Source of the DNA: Streptomyces sp. NBC_00271
GTDB taxonomy: Bacteria; Actinomycetota; Actinomycetes; Streptomycetales; Streptomycetaceae
Length of the DNA stretch: 64,000 bases
Assembly: GCF_036178845.1 (NCBI RefSeq)
Contig: NZ_CP108070.1
Location: forward strand, 3,844,001 to 3,908,000
Direction of reading: 5' to 3'
In this document: piece after piece, positions 8,352 to 16,272 of the stretch
Layout of the letters: each line of letters begins with the position of its first letter
Position numbering within the stretch: position 1 is the stretch's first letter
Position numbers and translations under genes: made by a program
The notes under the pieces: generated by a model
The model's input: the letters and a program-made list of their open reading frames with translations, nothing else
What the model was told of the DNA's origin: nothing
Databases searched by the model: none

Positions 8352-9134
8352 GTGTCCAGGACCCCTCTCCCCCACGGCCTCCGCTTCGCCTTCGGCACCC
8401 TGACCGTGCTCCCCGTCACGGTCACCCGCTGGGACCGTGAGGCGGCGCGCGGCGGAATGTTGTGCGCCCCCGTCGCCGGGCTGGTGGTCGGGGCGGGCGC
8501 GGCCCTGGTGGGCGTGACACTGCTAGCGATGGGCGCGGGCCCGCTGCTGGCCGCCGTCGCCACCGCCGCCGTACCGGCCGCGCTCACCCGTGGTCTGCAT
8601 CTCGACGGGCTCGCCGACACCGCGGACGGCCTCGGCAGCGGCAAGCCCGCCGAGGACGCGCTGCGCATCATGAAGCAGTCCGACATCGGCCCGTTCGGCG
8701 TGATCACCCTGCTCTTCGTGCTGCTGGCGCAGGTGGCCGCGCTCTTCCAGGCCTACGAGGCCTCGTGGGCGCGGGGTGTGCTCGCGGCCGTCGTCTCGGC
8801 GACCGCGGCCCGCCTCGCCCTCACCCTGGCCGCGCGCACCGGGGTGCCCCCGGCCCGCCCCGAGGGCCTGGGTGCCGCGGTCGCGGGCACGGTGCCCGTA
8901 CGCGGCGCCCTGCTGGTGACCCTCGCCGTCACCGTCGCGGCGGCCGGCGCCGGCGCGCTTCTCGGCACGTACGACCTCGTACGCGCCCCCCTGGCCGTCC
9001 TCGCCGCCTGCGCGAGTGCCGAACTGCTCCTGCGCCACTGCACACGCCGCTTCGGCGGCATCACGGGCGACGTCTTCGGCGGCCTCGCCGAGACGGCGGC
9101 GACCACCGCCCTCGTGGCGCTCTCCCTCGGCTGA
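8352..9134 (+). CDS. cobS: Adenosylcobinamide-GDP ribazoletransferase (cobalamin synthase)
   Basis: CobS joins AdoCbi-GDP from CobU to alpha-ribazole, derived from the CobT product, releasing GMP and closing the cobalamin pathway. The 260-residue polytopic membrane protein has the family signature HLDGLADTADGLG (residues ~81-93), with acidic residues that bind the metal-nucleotide, and a second motif MKQSDIGPFGV. About six hydrophobic helices follow. The GTG at 8352 is supported by the TAGCCT hexamer 6 nt upstream. It is separated from cobT by the lipid-synthase pair but runs in the same direction. Confidence 0.95.
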   Translation: MSRTPLPHGLRFAFGTLTVLPVTVTRWDREAARGGMLCAPVAGLVVGAGAALVGVTLLAMGAGPLLAAVATAAVPAALTRGLHLDGLADTADGLGSGKPAEDALRIMKQSDIGPFGVITLLFVLLAQVAALFQAYEASWARGVLAAVVSATAARLALTLAARTGVPPARPEGLGAAVAGTVPVRGALLVTLAVTVAAAGAGALLGTYDLVRAPLAVLAACASAELLLRHCTRRFGGITGDVFGGLAETAATTALVALSLG

Positions 9135-9309
9135 ACTTCCAGCGGGCGTAGGAATGAGCGAAACCCGGCGGCGCGCGTAGGCTCGTCCCGAGTATGTGCC
9201 ACCCAGGTAAAGACACTCCCTGAGGCCGGATCTAGGGTCATTCGTCAGGGCCCGGTCGACCCATCCCTACTCGGCCGCAGCAAAACAATGGAAGCGAGAT
9301 CTCACCACA

Positions 9310-10839
9310 GTGACTGCTCTGACTCTCAGCACCGCCGCGGCGTCCGGCCTGCGGGCCGACGCGATCGTCGTCGGTGTCGCGAAGGGCGCCAAGGGCCCGG
9401 TCGTCGCACCGGGTGCCGAGGCCGTGGACAAGGCGTACGACGGCGCACTCGCCGGGATCCTGGAGACCCTCGGCGCATCCGGCGGCGAGGGCGAGGTGAC
9501 GAAGCTGCCCGCGCCGACCGGCTTCAAGGCGCCCGTCGTCGTGGCCGTCGGACTCGGAGCCGTCCCGGAGAAGGACGACACGTTCAGTGCCGAGGCGCTG
9601 CGCCGCGCGGCCGGTGCCGCGGCCCGCGCGCTCGCCGGTGCCAAGAAGGCCGTCTTCGCCCTGCCGATCACCGACGCCGCCGACGCGGGCGTCCTGGCGG
9701 AGGGCGCGGCGCTCGGCGCGTACGCCTTCGACGCCTACAAGGAGAACGGCAAGAACGGCAAGGACGCGAAGAACGGCAAGGCCCCGCTCGCCGAGGTCAC
9801 GCTGCTCGGCGGCAAGCCCCGGGACGCGGCGTACAAGGCGGCCCTCGCGCGCGCCACCGCCGTGACCGAGGAGCTCAACCGCGCCCGCGACCTCATCAAC
9901 ACCCCGCCGAACGACCTCTACCCCGAGTCCTTCGCCGCCGTCGCCACCGCCGCCGGCAAGGAGCACGGCATCAAGGTGCAGGTGCTCGACGAGAAGGCCC
10001 TGGAGAAGGGCGGCTACGGCGGCATCCTCGGCGTCGGCGCGGGCTCGGCCGCCGGTCCCCGCCTGGTGAAGCTGTCGTACACCTCGCCGAAGGCGACCAA
10101 GCACCTCGCGTTCGTCGGCAAGGGCATCACCTACGACTCGGGCGGCATCTCCCTCAAGCCCGCCGGGCACAACGAGACGATGAAGTGCGACATGAGCGGC
10201 GCGGCGGCGGTCTTCGCCGCCGTGGTCGCCGCGGCGCGCCTCGGCCTCGAGGTCAACGTCACCGGCTGGCTGGCGCTCGCCGAGAACATGCCCTCCGGTT
10301 CCGCCACCCGCCCCGGTGACGTGCTGCGCATGTACAGCGGCAAGACCGTCGAGGTCCTCAACACCGACGCCGAGGGCCGTCTCGTGCTCGCCGACGCGCT
10401 GTGGAAGGCGTCCGAGGAGAAGCCGGACGCGATCATCGACGTGGCGACGCTGACCGGCGCGATGGTGCTCGCGCTCGGCAACCGCACCTTCGGCGTGATG
10501 GCCAACGACGACGCGTTCCGTACGTCGATCGTCGAGGCCGCGGAGGAGGTCGGCGAGGAGTCCTGGCCGATGCCGCTGCCGGAGCACCTGCGCAAGGGGA
10601 TGGACTCCCCGACCGCCGACATCGCCAACATGGGTGAGCGGATGGGCGGCGGGCTGGTCGCCGGTCTGTTCCTGAAGGAGTTCGTGGGCGAGGGCATCAC
10701 GTGGGCGCACCTGGACATCGCCGGGCCCGCGTTCAACGAGTCCGGCCCGTTCGGCTACACGCCGAAGGGTGGCACGGGGTCGGCGGTGCGGACGCTGGTG
10801 CGACTCGCCGAGCTGACCGCCGCGGGCGATCTCGGCTAG
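9310..10839 (+). CDS. pepA: Leucyl (cytosol) aminopeptidase, family M17
   Basis: A 509-residue enzyme that removes N-terminal residues from peptides with two divalent metals. The catalytic C-terminal domain carries GKGITYDSGGISLKP (active-site Lys and metal Asp), MKCDMSGAAAV, and the M17 signature NTDAEGRLVLADAL. The N-terminal domain is Ala/Lys rich, and a Lys/Asn/Gly run (bases ~9738-9782) sits in the interdomain loop. The GTG at 9310 is used; no closer start fits the family. It is probably monocistronic, ending at a strong hairpin. Confidence 0.95.
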   Translation: MTALTLSTAAASGLRADAIVVGVAKGAKGPVVAPGAEAVDKAYDGALAGILETLGASGGEGEVTKLPAPTGFKAPVVVAVGLGAVPEKDDTFSAEALRRAAGAAARALAGAKKAVFALPITDAADAGVLAEGAALGAYAFDAYKENGKNGKDAKNGKAPLAEVTLLGGKPRDAAYKAALARATAVTEELNRARDLINTPPNDLYPESFAAVATAAGKEHGIKVQVLDEKALEKGGYGGILGVGAGSAAGPRLVKLSYTSPKATKHLAFVGKGITYDSGGISLKPAGHNETMKCDMSGAAAVFAAVVAAARLGLEVNVTGWLALAENMPSGSATRPGDVLRMYSGKTVEVLNTDAEGRLVLADALWKASEEKPDAIIDVATLTGAMVLALGNRTFGVMANDDAFRTSIVEAAEEVGEESWPMPLPEHLRKGMDSPTADIANMGERMGGGLVAGLFLKEFVGEGITWAHLDIAGPAFNESGPFGYTPKGGTGSAVRTLVRLAELTAAGDLG

Positions 10840-10879
10840 CGGTGCTTCACGGCCGCGAGTGAAACACGGCCGGTCGCGC

Positions 10880-10916
10880 GGTACCTCCGCGCCCCCTGTC
10901 GGGGCGCGGAGGTACC
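10880..10916 (+). terminator. Rho-independent-type hairpin after pepA
   Basis: Perfect 16-bp arms (10880-10895 and 10901-10916) with loop CTGTC lie between pepA and lpdA. Confidence 0.85.
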
Positions 10917-11099
10917 CCTGTATTCGGACAGTGCGACTTCTCACACACAGGCCCGGCGTCTCGAACGCTCCGGACAAGTGCGAAGATGGGTTCTCGGCAG
11001 GACAGGGCCCCCACCACAGGGCCGAAGAAGAGCGGCCGGACACCAGCCGCCGACCGGTCACTGGAGACCGGCGTGGCGCACATGCATGGAGGACGTGAC

Positions 11100-12488
11100 G
11101 TGGCGAACGACGCCAGCACCGTTTTCGACCTAGTGATCCTCGGCGGTGGCAGTGGCGGTTACGCCGCGGCGCTCCGCGGGGCGCAGCTGGGCCTGGACGT
11201 CGCCCTGATCGAGAAGGACAAGGTCGGAGGCACCTGCCTGCACCGGGGATGCATCCCCACCAAGGCCCTGCTGCACGCGGGCGAGATCGCCGACCAGGCC
11301 CGCGAGAGCGAGCAGTTCGGCGTCAAGGCCACCTTCGAGGGCATCGACGTCCCGGCCGTCCACAAGTACAAGGACGGGGTCATCTCGGGCCTGTACAAGG
11401 GCCTGCAGGGTCTCATCGCGTCCCGCAAGGTGACGTACATCGAGGGTGAGGGCCGACTGTCCTCCCCCACCTCGGTCGACGTGAACGGCCAGCGCATCCA
11501 GGGCCGCCACGTGCTGCTCGCGACCGGCTCCGTGCCGAAGTCGCTGCCGGGCCTGGTGATCGACGGCAACCGGATCATCTCCTCCGACCACGCGCTGGTC
11601 CTGGACCGCGTCCCGCAGTCCGCGATCGTGCTCGGCGGCGGCGTCATCGGCGTCGAGTTCGCCTCCGCGTGGAAGTCCTTCGGCACCGACGTGACGGTGA
11701 TCGAGGGCCTCAAGCACCTCGTCCCGGTCGAGGACGAGAACTCCTCCAAGCTTCTTGAGCGCGCGTTCCGCAAGCGCGGCATCAAGTTCAACCTGGGCAC
11801 CTTCTTCTCGAAGGCCGAGTACACCCAGAACGGTGTCAAGGTCACCCTCGCCGACGGCAAGGAGTTCGAGGCCGAGGTCCTGCTCGTCGCCGTCGGCCGC
11901 GGCCCGGTCTCGGCCGGTCTCGGCTACGAGGAGCAGGGCGTCGCGATGGACCGCGGCTATGTCCTGGTCGACGAGTACATGCGGACGAACGTCCCGACCA
12001 TCTCCGCCGTCGGTGACCTGGTCCCGACGCTCCAGCTCGCGCACGTCGGCTTCGCCGAGGGCATCCTGGTGGCGGAGCGTCTGGCCGGTCTCAAGACCGT
12101 TCCGATCGACTACGACGGTGTCCCCCGGGTGACGTACTGCCACCCCGAGGTCGCCTCCGTGGGCATCACCGAGGCCAAGGCCAAGGAGATCTACGGCGCG
12201 GACAAGGTCGTCGCCCTGAAGTACAACCTCGCGGGCAACGGCAAGAGCAAGATCCTCAACACCGCGGGCGAGATCAAGCTCGTCCAGGTGAAGGACGGTG
12301 CCGTGGTCGGCGTCCACATGGTCGGCGACCGCATGGGCGAGCAGGTCGGCGAAGCCCAGCTGATCTACAACTGGGAGGCGCTGCCCGCCGAGGTCGCCCA
12401 GCTCATCCACGCCCACCCGACGCAGAACGAGGCGCTCGGCGAGGCCCACCTGGCCCTCGCGGGCAAGCCGCTGCACTCGCACGACTGA
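11100..12488 (+). CDS. lpdA: Dihydrolipoyl dehydrogenase (E3)
   Basis: E3 reoxidises the dihydrolipoyl group of 2-oxoacid dehydrogenase complexes, passing electrons through FAD to NAD+. The 462-residue protein has an N-terminal FAD motif LGGGSGGYAAALRG, the redox disulfide in GGTCLHRGCIP, an NAD-binding GGGVIGVEFASAW, and the C-terminal HAHPTQNEALGEA with the His-Glu pair. The GTG at 11100 is chosen because GGAGG stands about 8 nt upstream; an in-frame start at 10986 would add an Arg/Pro-rich leader absent from the family. sucB follows after 91 bp in the same direction, so the two are probably coexpressed. Confidence 0.95.
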   Translation: MANDASTVFDLVILGGGSGGYAAALRGAQLGLDVALIEKDKVGGTCLHRGCIPTKALLHAGEIADQARESEQFGVKATFEGIDVPAVHKYKDGVISGLYKGLQGLIASRKVTYIEGEGRLSSPTSVDVNGQRIQGRHVLLATGSVPKSLPGLVIDGNRIISSDHALVLDRVPQSAIVLGGGVIGVEFASAWKSFGTDVTVIEGLKHLVPVEDENSSKLLERAFRKRGIKFNLGTFFSKAEYTQNGVKVTLADGKEFEAEVLLVAVGRGPVSAGLGYEEQGVAMDRGYVLVDEYMRTNVPTISAVGDLVPTLQLAHVGFAEGILVAERLAGLKTVPIDYDGVPRVTYCHPEVASVGITEAKAKEIYGADKVVALKYNLAGNGKSKILNTAGEIKLVQVKDGAVVGVHMVGDRMGEQVGEAQLIYNWEALPAEVAQLIHAHPTQNEALGEAHLALAGKPLHSHD

Positions 12489-12579
12489 TCCAGTCCCCGG
12501 CTGATTTCAGTCATCGCGTCGCCCTGGGCGCGACGACGACCACAGACTTCCGCACCATTCGTAAGGAGCAACAGAAACC

Positions 12580-14379
12580 ATGGCGGTTTCCGTAACCCTT
12601 CCGGCGCTCGGTGAGAGCGTCACCGAGGGCACTGTCACTCGCTGGCTGAAGGCCGAGGGCGAGCGCGTCGAGGCCGACGAGCCGCTGCTCGAGGTGTCGA
12701 CCGACAAGGTCGACACCGAGATCCCCTCCCCCGCCGCCGGTGTCCTCGCCTCCATCAAGGTCGCCGAGGACGAGACGGTCGAGGTCGGCGCCGAGCTGGC
12801 CGTCATCGACGACGGCACGGGCGCGCCCGCCGCCGCCCCCGCTCCGGCCGCCGAGCCCGTGGCCGCCCCGGCTCCGGCCGCTCCCGCCCCGGTCGCCGAG
12901 GCCCCCGCGGCCCCGGCCCCCGCCGCCGCTCCCGCTCCCGCCGCCCCGGCCGGTGGCGCCTCCGGTACCGACGTCGTGCTGCCCGCGCTGGGCGAGTCGG
13001 TCACCGAGGGCACCGTCACCCGCTGGCTGAAGGAGGTCGGCGAGGAGGTCGCGGAGGACGAGCCGCTGCTCGAGGTCTCCACGGACAAGGTCGACACCGA
13101 GATCCCCGCGCCGGTCGCCGGCGTGCTGCTGGAGATCGTGGTCGGCGAGGACGAGACCGCCGAGGTCGGCGCGAAGCTCGCCGTCATCGGTGCCCCGGGC
13201 GCGGCTCCGGCCGCCGCTCCGGCTCCCGCGGCTCCGGCCCCCGCCGCTGCCGCCCCGACCCCGGCCGCCCCCGCGGCTCCGGCTCCGGCCCCCGCTGCTC
13301 CGGCCGCCCCGGCCGCTGCGGCCCCGGCTCCGGTCCAGCCCGTGGCTCCGGCCCCGGTCGCGCCCGCCGCTCCGGCTCCCGCGCCGGTCGCCGCGCCCGC
13401 CCCGGTCATCCCGGCTCCGGCTCCGGCCGCGCAGGCCACCGACGACGGCGCGTACGTGACCCCGCTGGTGCGCAAGCTCGCCGCGGAGAACTACGTCGAC
13501 CTGGCCTCCGTCAAGGGCACCGGCGTCGGCGGCCGTATCCGCAAGCAGGACGTCCTCGCCGCCGCCGAGGCCGCGAAGGCCGCCGCCGCTGCCCCGGCTC
13601 CGGCCGCTGCTGCCGCCGCCCCGGCGGCCAAGAAGGCGCCGACCCTGGAGGTCTCCCCGCTGCGCGGTCAGACCATCAAGATGCCCCGCATCCGCAAGGT
13701 CATCGGCGACAACATGGTGAAGGCCCTGCACGAGCAGGCCCAGCTGTCCTCGGTCGTCGAGGTCGACGTCACCCGACTGATGCGGCTGCGCGCGCAGGCG
13801 AAGGACTCCTTCGCGGCCCGCGAGGGCGTCAAGCTCTCCCCGATGCCGTTCTTCGTGAAGGCCGCGGCCCAGGCGCTGAAGGCCCACCCGGCCGTCAACG
13901 CCCGGATCAACGTGGACGAGGGCACGATCACCTACTTCGACACCGAGAACATCGGTATCGCGGTGGACTCGGAGAAGGGCCTGATGACCCCGGTCATCAA
14001 GCACGCGGGCGACCTGAACATCGCCGGCATCGCCAAGGCCACCGCCGAGCTGGCGGGCAAGGTCCGGGCGAACAAGATCACTCCGGACGAGCTGTCCGGC
14101 GGGACCTTCACCATCTCCAACACCGGCTCGCGCGGCGCGCTCTTCGACACGATCATCGTGCCGCCGAACCAGGTCGCGATCCTCGGCATCGGTGCCACGG
14201 TCAAGCGTCCGGCCGTCATCGAGACGGAGGAGGGTACGGTCATCGGCGTCCGCGACATGACCTACCTGACGCTCTCCTACGACCACCGTCTGGTGGACGG
14301 CGCCGACGCGGCCCGTTACCTGACCGCGGTCAAGGCGATCCTGGAGGCGGGCGAGTTCGAGGTCGAGCTCGGCCTGTAA
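12580..14379 (+). CDS. sucB: 2-oxoglutarate dehydrogenase E2 component (dihydrolipoyl succinyltransferase)
   Basis: This is the acyltransferase core of a 2-oxoacid dehydrogenase complex. In order: lipoyl domain 1 (residues ~1-75, lipoylated Lys in [10 protein letters not shown]), an Ala/Pro linker, lipoyl domain 2 (~130-205, the same motif), a long Ala/Pro linker (~208-285), a peripheral-subunit-binding domain (~290-325, [13 protein letters not shown] and GRIRKQDVL), another Ala linker and the catalytic domain ending in [17 protein letters not shown] with the active His/Asp. Two lipoyl domains are usual for actinobacterial E2. AAGGAG lies ~13 nt before the ATG. Lipoylation needs lipA/lipB at 28.9-31 kb. 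BkdC-type use is possible but less likely. Confidence 0.93.
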   Translation: MAVSVTLPALGESVTEGTVTRWLKAEGERVEADEPLLEVSTDKVDTEIPSPAAGVLASIKVAEDETVEVGAELAVIDDGTGAPAAAPAPAAEPVAAPAPAAPAPVAEAPAAPAPAAAPAPAAPAGGASGTDVVLPALGESVTEGTVTRWLKEVGEEVAEDEPLLEVSTDKVDTEIPAPVAGVLLEIVVGEDETAEVGAKLAVIGAPGAAPAAAPAPAAPAPAAAAPTPAAPAAPAPAPAAPAAPAAAAPAPVQPVAPAPVAPAAPAPAPVAAPAPVIPAPAPAAQATDDGAYVTPLVRKLAAENYVDLASVKGTGVGGRIRKQDVLAAAEAAKAAAAAPAPAAAAAAPAAKKAPTLEVSPLRGQTIKMPRIRKVIGDNMVKALHEQAQLSSVVEVDVTRLMRLRAQAKDSFAAREGVKLSPMPFFVKAAAQALKAHPAVNARINVDEGTITYFDTENIGIAVDSEKGLMTPVIKHAGDLNIAGIAKATAELAGKVRANKITPDELSGGTFTISNTGSRGALFDTIIVPPNQVAILGIGATVKRPAVIETEEGTVIGVRDMTYLTLSYDHRLVDGADAARYLTAVKAILEAGEFEVELGL

Positions 14380-14398
14380 CCACCCCGCTCACGCGCTG

Positions 14399-14426
14399 CC
14401 CCCGCCCGGAACCTTCCGGACGGGGG
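14399..14426 (+). terminator. Hairpin after sucB
   Basis: GC-rich arms (14399-14411 and 14414-14426, one mismatch) lie between convergent sucB and the lipoprotein gene, 20 nt after the sucB stop. Confidence 0.75.
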
Positions 14427-14446
14427 CTTCGCGTTTCCGCCGCAGG

Positions 14447-15094
14447 TCACCGCGGCTTCAGCGCGCTGTCCGACCACAGCACCAGCGTCTCCACCCACAG
14501 ATTCGGGATCTCCGTCGGGTACGCGGGTGTCAGGTGCCGCGTCCGGTACGCCCTGAGGACGTCGTACGTGGCGTCCAGGCAGTCGCGCGAGCCGAGGTCC
14601 CCCGTCTCCGGGTCGACGCCGACGAGGAAGCCCCGCTTCTCGACCGTACGGATCATGGCGCGGGCGGCCTTCACGTCACTGGTCGACGAGTCCGTGCAGC
14701 GGTAGCGGCTGTACGGGTGCGTGGACTTCCCCGGGTAGTTGACGTCACGTGACATGTCGCTGAGCATCCGCGCGTACGTGCCCTCCGCGTGCCAGGCGCC
14801 GATGTCGCCGCCGGGCGGGGTGTAGAGCGCGTTCGACGGGTTCTCCACCGCGCCGTACACCCAGCGGTCGGTGCCGGTGATCCGGAAGCCCCAGCCGACG
14901 TGCCCGAACCTCTGCGCGCCGTCCGGCTTGACGAAGACACACGCCCCGCCGGAGGCGACCGAGGTGCCGTGGGCCCGCGTCGCACTCGGCCGCACGGCCG
15001 CCCCCGTGTCCACGGGCCCGCACGCCGCCACGGCCGCGACCGCCCCGGCCGCCGCGGCCCAGCGCAGCCCCCGCTTCCGTCCCCATCCGCCCAT
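14447..15094 (-). CDS. Secreted lipoprotein, conserved hypothetical
   Basis: A 215-residue protein with a basic N-terminus (MGGWGRKRGLRW), a hydrophobic stretch and a lipobox-like VAAC, so it is a probable lipoprotein. The mature part has FGHVGWGFRITGTDRWVYGA, three further Cys and several Trp/Tyr, suggesting a disulfide-stabilised extracellular domain. The start at 15094 gives a canonical signal peptide; an upstream in-frame start at 15223 would bury it. It is convergent with sucB and divergent from the GntR gene. I do not recognise a catalytic family. Confidence 0.75.
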   Translation of the reverse strand: MGGWGRKRGLRWAAAAGAVAAVAACGPVDTGAAVRPSATRAHGTSVASGGACVFVKPDGAQRFGHVGWGFRITGTDRWVYGAVENPSNALYTPPGGDIGAWHAEGTYARMLSDMSRDVNYPGKSTHPYSRYRCTDSSTSDVKAARAMIRTVEKRGFLVGVDPETGDLGSRDCLDATYDVLRAYRTRHLTPAYPTEIPNLWVETLVLWSDSALKPR

Positions 15095-15329
15095 GCCGAC
15101 CCCCTGGCGTTCGCGGGAGCCCCCCGTGGAAACCCCCGCGCCGAAACCCCTGTGCCGACCCACACACCGTGCGGGGCCCGCGAGTTCTCCGGGTGACACG
15201 GACGTGACGCCTCCGGACCCCACCCGGTACGGGTCTTTACGTACGCGGCCGCTCTGACAGCGTGTAAGTCTCGTCTCACCTGCATGAAAGCGCCCCCGTA
15301 CGCCTCTCCCCGACGGGGCTGCGGCCTTA

Positions 15330-15344
15330 TTGTCTAAAGGTCAA
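15330..15344. promoter_or_regulatory. Possible autoregulatory operator of the GntR regulator
   Basis: TTGTC-TAAAG-GTCAA is an imperfect 5-bp inverted repeat 40 bp upstream of the regulator start, an expected position for autoregulation. This is inference only. Confidence 0.35.
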
Positions 15345-15384
15345 CGCCCCTGGGGCCGGCCCGCCCCCAGCGAAGGAGCCCCTC

Positions 15385-16008
15385 ATGACCGCGCCCGTCG
15401 TCCACTCGCTGCGCGAACAGATCCGCGAGCACATCGTGGAGGGGATCGTCAGCGGGCGCTGGAAGCCGGGTGAGCGGATCGTCGAGCGGCGGATCGCGAC
15501 CGAGCTGGAGGTCAGCCAGACCCCGGTGCGGGAGGCGCTGCGCGAACTGGAGTCGCTGCGGCTGATCGAGTCGGCGCCCAACAAGGGTGTGCGCGTGCGC
15601 AACCTGACGGCCGCCGACCTGGAGGAGAGCTACCCCGTACGGGCCGGTCTGGAGGCCATCGCGGCCGAGCTGGCGGCCGAGCGGCTCGCCCAGGACTGCT
15701 CGGCCCTGGAGCCGCACGTCACGGCGCTGTACGAGGCCGACCGGCTGTCGGACGGCACCGGCCAGGTCCGTCACACCGTCGCCTTCCACCGCGAACTCGT
15801 GCGCGCCGCGGGCAACTCCGTCCTCCTGCACACCTGGGAGGGCCTGGGCATCGAGGTCTTCACCGCCCTGTCCATCCGCTGGCTGGGAACCGTCCAGCAG
15901 TCGTACGCGGAGGAGCACGAGGCGCTCGTGGACGCCTTCCGGCGCCGGGATCCACTGATCGCCGACCTGGTGAAGGCGCATGTGCTGGGCTGCGCGCCGC
16001 GCCCGTGA
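15385..16008 (+). CDS. GntR-family (FCD/FadR-type) transcriptional regulator next to aceE
   Basis: A 207-residue regulator. Residues ~5-75 form the GntR winged helix (IVEGIVSGRWKPGERIVE, then EVSQTPVREALRELESL). Residues ~85-200 are an FCD ligand domain with His candidates for metal or ligand (HTVAFHRELV and the late EEHEALV). FadR-type regulators bind acyl or carboxylate effectors and often control the adjacent operon; here that is aceE, 264 bp downstream, so control of pyruvate dehydrogenase is plausible (inference). AAGGAG stands 7 nt before ATG 15385. Confidence 0.88.
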   Translation: MTAPVVHSLREQIREHIVEGIVSGRWKPGERIVERRIATELEVSQTPVREALRELESLRLIESAPNKGVRVRNLTAADLEESYPVRAGLEAIAAELAAERLAQDCSALEPHVTALYEADRLSDGTGQVRHTVAFHRELVRAAGNSVLLHTWEGLGIEVFTALSIRWLGTVQQSYAEEHEALVDAFRRRDPLIADLVKAHVLGCAPRP

Positions 16009-16056
16009 CACAGCCGAGCGCACCCACGCTCACCTGGGGAAACCCTGGGAATCCAA

Positions 16057-16091
16057 GGCACCCCGTGCCTGTCGTCGAGGCACCCCGTGCC
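16057..16091. promoter_or_regulatory. Two identical palindromes 22 bp apart upstream of aceE
   Basis: GGCACCCCGTGCC occurs at 16057-16069 and again at 16079-16091. Each copy is itself palindromic (GGCAC/GTGCC). The 22-bp spacing is two helical turns, so both would face the same side of the DNA. The adjacent GntR regulator is the obvious candidate binder. Confidence 0.6.
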
Positions 16092-16130
16092 GACTTTTGC
16101 ACTACGAAGAGGTTTTCGCCCTCCACCCTT

Positions 16131-16147
16131 TGATCGATCATCGATCA
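16131..16147. promoter_or_regulatory. 17-bp perfect palindrome upstream of aceE
   Basis: TGATCGAT-C-ATCGATCA is a perfect inverted repeat in an otherwise GC-rich leader, 126 bp before the aceE ATG. It is a candidate operator or site for a nucleoid protein. Confidence 0.5.
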
Positions 16148-16272
16148 GGGAGTTACAGTCAGCGCTGGGCTCCCACCAGAGCCCGCCGCCCTGTCCTGCC
16201 AAAGACATAAGGGCACCCCCGAAAACCCCTTGCCGATGAGGGAACCCCCCTCCGCATCCGGAAGGCGGCGCA

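Noticed and set aside
1..9134. A cobalamin riboswitch before cobU, cobT or cobS
   Set aside because: No B12-box-like consensus was seen, and cobT and cobS look leaderless, leaving no room for one.
12511..14286. A 591-residue frame antisense to sucB
   Set aside because: It is produced by the Ala/Pro linker codons of sucB read backwards (Gly/Arg/Ser runs).
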